Of a DNA stretch of 64,000 nt, positions 33,018 through 39,953 are shown piece after piece. Every line of letters begins with the position of its first letter. The stretch's first letter is position 1. The translations under genes were made by a program, and so were the position numbers. The DNA is from Sphingobium sp. CR2-8 (GTDB lineage: Bacteria > Pseudomonadota > Alphaproteobacteria > Sphingomonadales > Sphingomonadaceae), in NCBI RefSeq assembly GCF_035818615.1, contig NZ_JAYKZY010000002.1, positions 1,986,501 to 2,050,500 of the forward strand. The letters run 5' to 3'. Under the pieces are notes generated by a model that saw only the letters and a list, made by a program, of their open reading frames with translations, was not told the origin of the DNA and searched no databases.

Positions 33018-34901
33018 ATGCCTGCAACCATCATTCAGAGCAACGACGCCCCCTTCAACCCGGGTCGCATCGACCCGGTCACGCTGGAGGTGATCGAGAA
33101 CGCCCTGCGCAACGCCCGCGTCGAAATGGACGCCACATTGGTGCGGACCGCCATGTCGCCGGGTATCCGCGAACAGGGCGACGCCTTCCCCCTGATCGCC
33201 GATCACAAGGGGCGCATGATCGTGGGCCAGTTCGGCTCCTATATCGGCCCGTTCCTGGAAGGGTTCGAAGGCACGATCGAGGATGGCGACATGATCATGC
33301 TGTCCGATCCCTATTCGGTCGGCGGCGCGATCAGCCATTGCAACGACTGGCTCGTCCTGCTGCCCGTTTTCAAGGATGGGCGCCTGATCGCCTATACCTC
33401 CATGTTCGGGCATCAGTCCGACATCGGCGGCAAGGTGGCCGGTTCCATGCCGATCGACGCCACCTCGATCTTCCAGGAAGGCGTGCGCATTCCGCCGATC
33501 AAAATCTATCGGCGCGGCGAATATAATGCCGATCTGATCAAGCTGATCATGACCCAGGTCCGCACCCCCGAATGGTGCTCGGCGGATTTGAACGCGCTGA
33601 TCGCTTCCTGCCGCGTGGCTGCGCGCCGGGTGGTGGAAATGGCCGAACGCTTCGGCGACGATGTGTTCGTATCGGCGACCGACGAACTGCTCGCCCGCAA
33701 CTATCGCGCGATGAAGCATCTGATCGCCACGTCGGTGGGTGAGGAACCGGTCAGCTTCCAGGATTATATCTGCGACGACGGCATGGGTTACGGCCCCTAC
33801 CGCATCCGCTGCACCATGCGGCGCGAAGGCGAGCGGGTGATCCTGGATTTCGACGGCACCGATCCGCAAAGCCCGGCATCCATCAACTTCTTCCTCAACG
33901 AAAACATGCTCAAGATGTTCTTCGGCATCTACATGATCATGGTGTTCGATCCGCAGATCCTGTTCAACGACGGGTTCTACGAACTGATCGACGTCCGTAT
34001 TCCCCAAGGGTCGCTGCTCAAGCCCGATTTCCCCGCCGCCCTGTCGGGCCGCACCCATGCGCTGGGCCGCATCTTCGACATTTTGGGCGGACTGCTGGGT
34101 CAGAAGACGCCGGAATTCCTGAACGCCGCCGGCTTCTCGTCCTCGCCGCATCTCTTCTATTCGGGCACGGACAGGAACGGCAAATATTTCCAGCTGTTCC
34201 AGATCGGCTTCGGCGGCATTCCGGGCCGACCGCTGGGTGACGGGCCGGACGGCCATTCGCTCTGGCCGGGCTTCACCAATGTGCCCAACGAGTTTCTGGA
34301 GCGTTACTTTCCGCTGGTCATCGAAAATTACGAGACCGTCGCGGATTCGGGCGGCGCCGGGCTGCATCGGGGCGGAAACGGCATCAAAATGTCCTACCGC
34401 TTCCTGGAACCCGGCGCGATCGCCATCCATGACGACCGCTGGTTCGTGCCGCCATGGGGCGTCAATGGCGGCCATCCGGGCGCCCGCGCGCGCAAGATCC
34501 TGGAAAAGCCCGATGGCACCCAGACGATCTTGGGCAACAAGCTGGAGGATTTCGAGGTCGAGGCAGGCGATATCCTCCATTTCATCACCTGGGGCGGCGG
34601 CGGCTGGGGCGATCCGCTCAAGCGCGACCCGGCACTGGTGGCGAAGGAAGTCCGCCAGGGCCTGGTGACGGTGCAGGGCGCGCGCGTCTACGGCGTCGTC
34701 ATCGTCGATGGCGAGGTGGACGAAGGGGCAACCGCTGCCCTGCGTTCCAGCATGGTCGCGTCCAACCTGCGCGATCCCGACATGCTGTTCGACTTCGGAC
34801 CGGACATCGAAAAGCTGCGCGCCAACTGCGAAGCGGAAACCGGCCTCCCCGCGCCGCGCCAGCGCCTGTGGGCCGTTCCCGAAGCCATCGCGGCGGAGTG
34901 A
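33018..34901 (+). CDS. hyuB: hydantoinase/oxoprolinase subunit B (HyuB-like)
   Basis: The 627-residue subunit starts at ATG 33018, with AAGGA eight bases upstream; the frame's earlier extension overlaps hyuA. It carries HyuB features: DPVTLEVIENALRNARVEMDATLVRTAMSP, SDPYSVGGAISHCNDW, FGHQSDIGGKVAGSMP, a central DFDGTDPQSPASINFFLNE and a C-terminal HDDRWFVPPWGVNGGHPG followed by FITWGGGGWGDP. It forms the metal-binding partner of HyuA in ATP-dependent cyclic-amide hydrolysis. It is followed within 3 bp by the isochorismatase-family gene, forming a tight three-gene operon. Confidence 0.87.
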   Translation: MPATIIQSNDAPFNPGRIDPVTLEVIENALRNARVEMDATLVRTAMSPGIREQGDAFPLIADHKGRMIVGQFGSYIGPFLEGFEGTIEDGDMIMLSDPYSVGGAISHCNDWLVLLPVFKDGRLIAYTSMFGHQSDIGGKVAGSMPIDATSIFQEGVRIPPIKIYRRGEYNADLIKLIMTQVRTPEWCSADLNALIASCRVAARRVVEMAERFGDDVFVSATDELLARNYRAMKHLIATSVGEEPVSFQDYICDDGMGYGPYRIRCTMRREGERVILDFDGTDPQSPASINFFLNENMLKMFFGIYMIMVFDPQILFNDGFYELIDVRIPQGSLLKPDFPAALSGRTHALGRIFDILGGLLGQKTPEFLNAAGFSSSPHLFYSGTDRNGKYFQLFQIGFGGIPGRPLGDGPDGHSLWPGFTNVPNEFLERYFPLVIENYETVADSGGAGLHRGGNGIKMSYRFLEPGAIAIHDDRWFVPPWGVNGGHPGARARKILEKPDGTQTILGNKLEDFEVEAGDILHFITWGGGGWGDPLKRDPALVAKEVRQGLVTVQGARVYGVVIVDGEVDEGATAALRSSMVASNLRDPDMLFDFGPDIEKLRANCEAETGLPAPRQRLWAVPEAIAAE

Positions 34902-34904
34902 TCC

Positions 34905-35528
34905 ATGGCCGATGATCTCAATGAAAACTACCGGGGCGCGTTTGACGGCGCGCTCCGCTTCGGCAGCAAGCCCGCGCTGCTGATCGTCGATGTGGTCGTC
35001 GCCTATCTGACGCCCGGATCGCCGCTCTACGACCCGGCGTTCCAGGTGGCGCTGGAATCCAACGAACGGCTGGTCGCGGCAGCGCGGGCGGCGGGCATGC
35101 CGGTGATCTTCACCAATGTCGTCTATCAACCCGGCGGCGCGGACGGCGGGCTGTTCTACCGCAAGGTGCCCGCCCTGTCCGCCTTCCAGCGCGGGTCGGC
35201 GATGGGCGCATTTCCTGATACGTTGCAACCGGCCGATGCGGATACGATCGTGTCGAAACAATATGCGTCGGCCTTCTTCGGCACGTCGCTCGCCTCTACC
35301 CTGGCGGCGCAGGGGATCGACACGCTGTTGATTACCGGCTTCTCCACATCCGGCTGCGTCCGCGCGACGGCTCTGGATGCGCTTCAGCACGGGTTCGTGC
35401 CCTTCGTGGTGCGCGAAGCCTGTGGCGACCGTCACCCCGCCCCGCATGAGGCCAATCTGTTCGACCTTCAGGCCAAATATGCCGAAGTGGTGAGCGAAGC
35501 GAAAGCAATCGAACTGATCGGAGGCTGA
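34905..35528 (+). CDS. isochorismatase-family amidohydrolase (N-carbamoylsarcosine-amidase-like)
   Basis: The 207-residue protein has the complete triad Asp29 (LLIVDVVVAY), Lys118 (IVSKQYASAFFGT) and Cys151 (GFSTSGCVRATALDAL). Start ATG 34905 is 3 bp after the hyuB stop. N-methylhydantoin pathways combine an ATP-dependent HyuAB amidohydrolase with an N-carbamoylsarcosine amidase of exactly this fold, so the operon may convert a hydantoin-like ring to an amino acid plus CO2 and ammonia. The alternative is a half-amidase for another ring-opened amide. It is similar to but distinct from the protein at 2812. Confidence 0.83.
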   Translation: MADDLNENYRGAFDGALRFGSKPALLIVDVVVAYLTPGSPLYDPAFQVALESNERLVAAARAAGMPVIFTNVVYQPGGADGGLFYRKVPALSAFQRGSAMGAFPDTLQPADADTIVSKQYASAFFGTSLASTLAAQGIDTLLITGFSTSGCVRATALDALQHGFVPFVVREACGDRHPAPHEANLFDLQAKYAEVVSEAKAIELIGG

Positions 35529-35543
35529 GGTCTTCCTTCGCCA

Positions 35544-35588
35544 AACGAAAAGAGCCTGCATTCGCGTCGGATGCAGGCTCTTTTCGTT
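35544..35588. terminator. bidirectional rho-independent terminator
   Basis: A perfect 18-bp stem (AACGAAAAGAGCCTGCAT and its complement) around a 9-base loop has A- and T-runs inside the lower stem on both strands. It separates the convergent hyu operon (+) and aldehyde dehydrogenase gene (-). Confidence 0.9.
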
Positions 35589-35603
35589 GAGGTTGCAGCA
35601 GGT

Positions 35604-37115
35604 CTAAAGCCGAGCGGTAACGGCTTTCGTTTCCAGATAAGCGTCCAGCCCTTCCTTGCCGAACTCCCGGCCCCAGCCAGACTGGCCATAGCCGCCGAAC
35701 GGGATATTGGTGCCGACAGCACCATGGCAGTTGATCGACACATGGCCGGAGCGGATGCGCGCGACCAGCCGGTGGGCAGTCGACAGGTCGCGGGTCCATA
35801 CGCTGCCCGACAGGCCGAAGGGCGTATCGTTGGCGAGCGCCGCAATGGCGTCCAGATCGGTGGTGGCGAAGCGCTGCACCGCCATGACCGGGCCGAAAAT
35901 CTCCTCACGCACCACCGCCATGTCGGGGGTCGTGTCGGTGAAGATCGTCGGCTGAATGAAGTTGCCCGGCCGGTCGAGCCGCTTGCCCCCCGCGACCAGC
36001 CTTGCGCCCGCGGCGACTGCCCCTTCGATATAGCCCATCACCTTGGCGGTATGCGCGTCGGAGATCATCGGCCCCTGCTGCGTCGACAGCGCCAGGCCGT
36101 GGCCCAGCGCCATGGACCCGGCAAAGGCAGCCAGTCCCTCGATCAGTTGATCATGTATCAATTCGTGCACGAAGATGCGCGTACCCGCCATGCAGTTCTG
36201 GCCCTGCAGGAAGAAGGTAGCGAGCGCGACGCCGGGGATGGCCAGCGCCAGGTCGGCATCGGGCATGACGACCACCGGCGACTTGCCACCCAGTTCAAGC
36301 GATACCTTCTTGAGATTGCCAAGGGCCGCCTGCACGATCCGCTTGCCGGTGGCGGTTGATCCGGTGAAGCTGATCTTGTCCACGTCGGGATGTTCGGCCA
36401 GCCGCGCGCCCGCCGTGGCGCCCAGGCCATTGACGATATTGACCACGCCGTCGGGGAAGCCGGCTTCCCCGATCATCGCGCCCAGCGCAAGGATCGACAG
36501 CGGTGTTTCCTCCGACGGCTTGATCACCACGGTGCATCCGGCCGCCAGGGCAGGCGCAAGCTTCAGGATAGCGGTAGACAGCGGGACGTTCCACGGCACG
36601 ATCTGTCCTGCCACCCCCACCGGTTCGCGCAGCGTATAGGTCAGCGCCTCCGTCTCGGCCGCGACATGGCGCGGTGGGGCGATGGTCGTCCCTTCGATCC
36701 GCATGATCGCACCGGCATAATAATCGACCATTTCGACGCAGTTGGCGACCGTCAGCCCCGCGATGAACATCGGCATGCCATTGTCGAGCACGTCGAGTTC
36801 TGCGAGCAGTTGGCTGTTGCTTTCCATCACCCGCGCCAGGCGAAACAGCAGAGCCGTTCGCTGTGCCACGGTCATGCGGCGCCACGGCCCGTCGAACGCG
36901 CGCCGTGCCGCCGCGACGGCGCGATCGATGTCGGACGCGTCCCCTAATTGTACCGTCGCCAATGGCATGCCGGTCGCGGGGTCGGTGGTTACGCGCGTGC
37001 CGCCCTGCCCGTCCACCCATTGCCCGTCGATCAGCAGTTGGTGTGGCCCTTTCAAAAACGCTGTCGTTTCCGGCGCGATCGCGTGGCCGTCGAACGCTTT
37101 CACGCGGTCATTCAT
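35604..37115 (-). CDS. aldehyde dehydrogenase (NAD(P)+)
   Basis: The dehydrogenase of 503 residues starts at ATG 37115, which overlaps the stop of the upstream FAD hydroxylase by 4 bases; a TTG further upstream is unnecessary. It has AGQIVPWNVPL, FTGSTATGKRI, Glu274 (SLELGGKSP) and catalytic Cys308 (FFLQGQNCMAGTR). The QNCMAG form differs from the more common GQVC and resembles enzymes acting on bulky or aromatic aldehydes, though substrate calls from this are weak. Co-transcription with the hydroxylase, behind two operator copies, ties it to the IclR-type regulon. Confidence 0.88.
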   Translation of the reverse strand: MNDRVKAFDGHAIAPETTAFLKGPHQLLIDGQWVDGQGGTRVTTDPATGMPLATVQLGDASDIDRAVAAARRAFDGPWRRMTVAQRTALLFRLARVMESNSQLLAELDVLDNGMPMFIAGLTVANCVEMVDYYAGAIMRIEGTTIAPPRHVAAETEALTYTLREPVGVAGQIVPWNVPLSTAILKLAPALAAGCTVVIKPSEETPLSILALGAMIGEAGFPDGVVNIVNGLGATAGARLAEHPDVDKISFTGSTATGKRIVQAALGNLKKVSLELGGKSPVVVMPDADLALAIPGVALATFFLQGQNCMAGTRIFVHELIHDQLIEGLAAFAGSMALGHGLALSTQQGPMISDAHTAKVMGYIEGAVAAGARLVAGGKRLDRPGNFIQPTIFTDTTPDMAVVREEIFGPVMAVQRFATTDLDAIAALANDTPFGLSGSVWTRDLSTAHRLVARIRSGHVSINCHGAVGTNIPFGGYGQSGWGREFGKEGLDAYLETKAVTARL

Positions 37116-38263
37116 ACCGGCACCGTCCTGCAATCATAATCGAACAACCCGAGAGACTCCTCATCACGCATCTCACCCAGGCCGAAATTTTTGGTTTCCT
37201 GACCCTGCATCCGGTCAGCATTGGCATTGGATTCGGCCTGGATGAAGCTTGCCCTGTCATGGCGCGCCGCGACGTAACGGCGCAAGCCCTCCTCGACCGT
37301 TCCGCCCGCCGCCAGCGCGCGCGCCAGAACGACGGCGTCCTCGATCGCGCAGGCCGCGCCGTGCCCCAGAAACGGCGTCATGGCATGCGCGGCGTCGCCC
37401 AGCAGCGTCACATTGCCGTCGACTATCCAGTCGGGCAACGCCGCTCTTGCATTGATCGCCCATTTGAACAGCGGCACCTGCGACGCCGCCCCGATCAACG
37501 CCTGCACGTCTTCGCACCAACCGGCAAAGACCGCCCCCAGATCGGCGGGATTTGCCGGGATGGTCCAGCCCTCATCGGTCCAGCCCGATTGCCGCGCGAA
37601 AAAGACGATGTTGAGCAACTTGCCTCCGCGCACCGGGTAGCGGGTGACCATCCGCCCAGGCCCGATATGGATCCCTGGATAGTCCGCCAGCGGCTTCACG
37701 GCGCCTTCCGCCGGGACGAGCGCCCGCCACGCCACATGGCCGGTAAAGTGGGCAGGCCTGGTTTCGAACCTTTCGCGCACGACCGACTTCACGCCATCCG
37801 CGCCCACGATCACGTCCCCGGTGATCCGCGTTCCGTCCTTCAGGATGACGCTGGCCCCCTCCGTGGATACGGCCGCCGCGTCGTTGCGCAACGTGACGCC
37901 AGCATCACGCGCCGCCTTGAGCAACAGCGCGTGCAGGTCGGCCCGGTGCACGGTGACATAGGGTGCGCCGTATTTTCCCCGCTGGCTTTCCCGATTGATC
38001 GGGATGAGTGTGCGGCCATCCTCCCAATGCTGGATGCGTTGGCGCGTCGGTTCGACCCCCGCCGCAGCGACGTCTTCGCAAATGCCGATATGGTCCAGCC
38101 CCTTCATCGCATTGGGCGACAAGGTGACGCCCGCCCCTATGTCCCCGAATTGGGGCGCTGCTTCCAGCAGGGTGACGGGAAACCCGGCCCTGGCGATCGC
38201 GGTCGCAGCGGTCATCCCGCCGATCCCGCCGCCAACGATCACGATATGTTCAGAAGCAGCCAT
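37112..38263 (-). CDS. FAD-dependent aromatic-ring hydroxylase (salicylate/6-hydroxynicotinate hydroxylase-like)
   Basis: This 383-residue group A flavoprotein monooxygenase has the dinucleotide fold VIVGGGIGGMTAA (8-20), the DG motif GADGVKS (154-160) and the FAD-ribityl GD motif LLGDAAHAMTPFLGHGA (287-303). It uses NAD(P)H and O2 to hydroxylate, sometimes with decarboxylation, an aromatic or N-heteroaromatic ring. The single-component architecture matches salicylate 1-hydroxylase and 6-hydroxynicotinate 3-monooxygenase types, which sequence alone cannot separate. It is first in an operon with an aldehyde dehydrogenase; a perfect operator copy lies about 75 bp upstream. Confidence 0.87.
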   Translation of the reverse strand: MAASEHIVIVGGGIGGMTAATAIARAGFPVTLLEAAPQFGDIGAGVTLSPNAMKGLDHIGICEDVAAAGVEPTRQRIQHWEDGRTLIPINRESQRGKYGAPYVTVHRADLHALLLKAARDAGVTLRNDAAAVSTEGASVILKDGTRITGDVIVGADGVKSVVRERFETRPAHFTGHVAWRALVPAEGAVKPLADYPGIHIGPGRMVTRYPVRGGKLLNIVFFARQSGWTDEGWTIPANPADLGAVFAGWCEDVQALIGAASQVPLFKWAINARAALPDWIVDGNVTLLGDAAHAMTPFLGHGAACAIEDAVVLARALAAGGTVEEGLRRYVAARHDRASFIQAESNANADRMQGQETKNFGLGEMRDEESLGLFDYDCRTVPV

Positions 38264-38338
38264 TTTTCACCATTATATCACAGGGACATCCTGGCATTTG
38301 AACGGCGTTTTGGCACCCCACGATGTCGGGTAAGATAC

Positions 38339-38355
38339 TATCCGGCATGCGGATA
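38339..38355. promoter_or_regulatory. candidate IclR-regulon operator (perfect TATCCG-N5-CGGATA)
   Basis: TATCCG GCATG CGGATA has perfect arms and the same 5-bp spacer as at 9859 and 29010. It lies 76 bp upstream of the FAD hydroxylase start on the reverse strand. Confidence 0.65.
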
Positions 38356-38449
38356 ACGCCCCCTTCGCCATCAAGGCGTCACGGATTGCATGTTGGGACG
38401 CGTTCCTGCCTTCAATACCTATCGGCAAATGCATCCCACCCCCATCGAA

Positions 38450-38466
38450 TATCCGACAGTCGGATG
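38450..38466. promoter_or_regulatory. near-perfect second operator copy
   Basis: TATCCG ACAGT CGGATG matches 11 of 12 arm positions. Centre-to-centre distance to the site at 38339 is 111 bp, near a whole number of helical turns (10.6). It lies 87 bp upstream of a small membrane-peptide gene (+). Confidence 0.6.
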
Positions 38467-38552
38467 GAATAGAACTTTCCTGGCCGGGTCAGTGCGAATC
38501 CTATCTGCTCGTGACCTGCGGAAAACCGCTCTTTTGGGGAAGGAGAACTGGC

Positions 38553-38642
38553 ATGTCTCGCGTCGATCTATTGGGTGACCGTATTTGTTCTGTAACCTGC
38601 CTGCTTATAGTCGGCTGGTTCTTATACAGCGTGGCGTTTTAA
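38553..38642 (+). CDS. 29-residue putative single-pass membrane peptide
   Basis: ATG 38553 has a strong AAGGAG at 38540-38545, seven bases upstream. The frame reads 29 codons to TAA at 38640-38642. The N-terminus MSRVDLLGDR is polar. Residues about 11-29 (ICSVTCLLIVGWFLYSVAF) form one hydrophobic segment reaching the C-terminus, with two cysteines. It is too short for usual gene callers. Support comes from the consensus ribosome-binding site, the membrane-like composition and an operator-like palindrome upstream. It could be a transporter- or sensor-associated peptide. No family is recognised, and it could be chance. Confidence 0.45.
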   Translation: MSRVDLLGDRICSVTCLLIVGWFLYSVAF

Positions 38643-38768
38643 GCTGCGCTTCGAAATGAACGTATGCAATCGCGTTGGCGTTTCCGGAGCGTCGGCAAGG
38701 GCAATGTCGAAACGGTCACAATCGTGATCCGAGCACGATGATCCGCACGATAGCATGGATGGTGGTTT

Positions 38769-38845
38769 TGGTGGGCCCGGCAGGACTTGAACCCGCAACC
38801 TATCCGTTATGAGCGGACAGCTCTAACCAGTTGAGCTACAGGCCC
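38769..38845 (-). tRNA. tRNA with CAU anticodon (elongator Met or Ile2)
   Basis: The reverse strand gives a 77-nt cloverleaf: acceptor GGGCCTG/CGGGCCC with one G-U pair, D-loop GCTCAACTGGTTAGAGC, anticodon loop CTCATAA (anticodon CAU), T-arm GCGGGTTCAAGTCCTGC, and a genome-encoded CCA at 38769-38771. A CAU anticodon can be elongator methionine or the lysidine-modified isoleucine tRNA; identity elements visible here do not settle it. It is not initiator Met, which has a mismatched first pair. Confidence 0.93.
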
Positions 38846-38869
38846 CACCTGCGCTGCCGATAGGCAGCA

Positions 38870-39907
38870 TTAAGCCGCTTTGCAAGCCTCTACGCGCGTT
38901 GGAACGGCGGTTATCAATTGATCCAGCGTGGCGGCATACACGCCGCGATGGGCCAAATGAGTCAATACCCCATCCCACCAATGATAGAACGCCGTTCGAT
39001 CACTCTCATCCCGCACATAGGGCGTGTGCCCCGGCTCCAATGTGGGCGAATGAAAGCTGAAATTGAGCACCGGTACGCCCTCAGCAATCAGGGCATCGAT
39101 GGCGATGATAGCCTCCGCCAAAGTGACGCCTTCCGGCGTGAGCGGTATGCGGCTGAGCAGCCTGGCCCGCGACAGGGCGCCGGCCAATGGCCCCATGGCC
39201 TGGGCGGCGCGATACAGCCGCTCGCCGCCGCCCCGCAACAATCCGGCAAAGGCCGTGGACAGTGGCAATTCGATGAGCGATCGCGTCGGCCCCGCCCAGT
39301 AGGGATGTTGCGGCAAGCCCTGGAAATTCGGCCCGTGTTGATGGCTGTAGTCGAACCGGCTGCGCACCGAACTGTCGAGGCGGAAGCCCGATTCTTCCAG
39401 CAAGCGCGCGCTGTTGGGGCCAACCCCGTAACGCCCCGCACGATAGGCGATCGGCCTGCGTCCGAACCGCGCCTCGATCCGCGCGCACAAGGCTTCCATC
39501 TTGGCGCGTTCGACCTCCTCCGGCAGAAATCCGACATAGCTGTTGGCGGCATTGACCGCTTCGACATGTGGCGGATTGACCCATGGGTGAAGATGCGCGC
39601 CGATGTCCGCCGCGCCATCGGCGGCCCATTGTCCCATCATTGCGGCGGCGGCATCGCTGTCGATCACCGGATAGTCGGTGACATATATGGGCTTGACCCC
39701 TGCGGCCGCAAAATAGGCCTGGCCCCGCGCCATGCCCGCCAGGGCGGTTACCCCATGGTCGGACCGACTGAAAGGCGCGTCCCAGTCGAACTCTTCCTCC
39801 GTATCCACGAACAGCATGAATCGCGTGCCGAAGGACGCGTCGAGAACGATCCTGTCCTGCGGCAGTGGTGGCAGGAGCAGATTGCCATCATGATGAGATG
39901 CGGTCAT
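38870..39907 (-). CDS. polysaccharide deacetylase-family protein
   Basis: This 345-residue NodB-fold protein has no signal peptide. It has the metal-site Asp in MLFVDTEEEFDWD (Asp35) and His105/His107 in IGAHLHPWV, followed by YRAGRYGVG and a late LNFSFHSPTLEPG. Related cytoplasmic proteins occur in polysaccharide-export loci, where they deacetylate a lipid-linked precursor, but no glycosyltransferase cluster is next to it. It is only distantly like the deacetylase-fold pair at 995-2812. It is 46 bp downstream of the histidine kinase gene on the same strand. Confidence 0.75.
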   Translation of the reverse strand: MTASHHDGNLLLPPLPQDRIVLDASFGTRFMLFVDTEEEFDWDAPFSRSDHGVTALAGMARGQAYFAAAGVKPIYVTDYPVIDSDAAAAMMGQWAADGAADIGAHLHPWVNPPHVEAVNAANSYVGFLPEEVERAKMEALCARIEARFGRRPIAYRAGRYGVGPNSARLLEESGFRLDSSVRSRFDYSHQHGPNFQGLPQHPYWAGPTRSLIELPLSTAFAGLLRGGGERLYRAAQAMGPLAGALSRARLLSRIPLTPEGVTLAEAIIAIDALIAEGVPVLNFSFHSPTLEPGHTPYVRDESDRTAFYHWWDGVLTHLAHRGVYAATLDQLITAVPTRVEACKAA

Positions 39908-39953
39908 GCCTCGTCCCTATCGCGCAATGGTTGCGATAGGGTTTCCCTGCCTG

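Noticed and set aside
33012..35561. 849-codon open frame on the reverse strand opposite hyuB and the amidase
   Set aside because: It has no family motifs and biased Arg/Asp/Gly/His composition. It mirrors well-supported genes on the plus strand and reflects high GC.
38390..38578. 62-codon frame in the gap before the tRNA
   Set aside because: It overlaps the palindrome at 38450, lacks a ribosome-binding site and has no domain-like composition. The 29-codon frame at 38553 is better supported.
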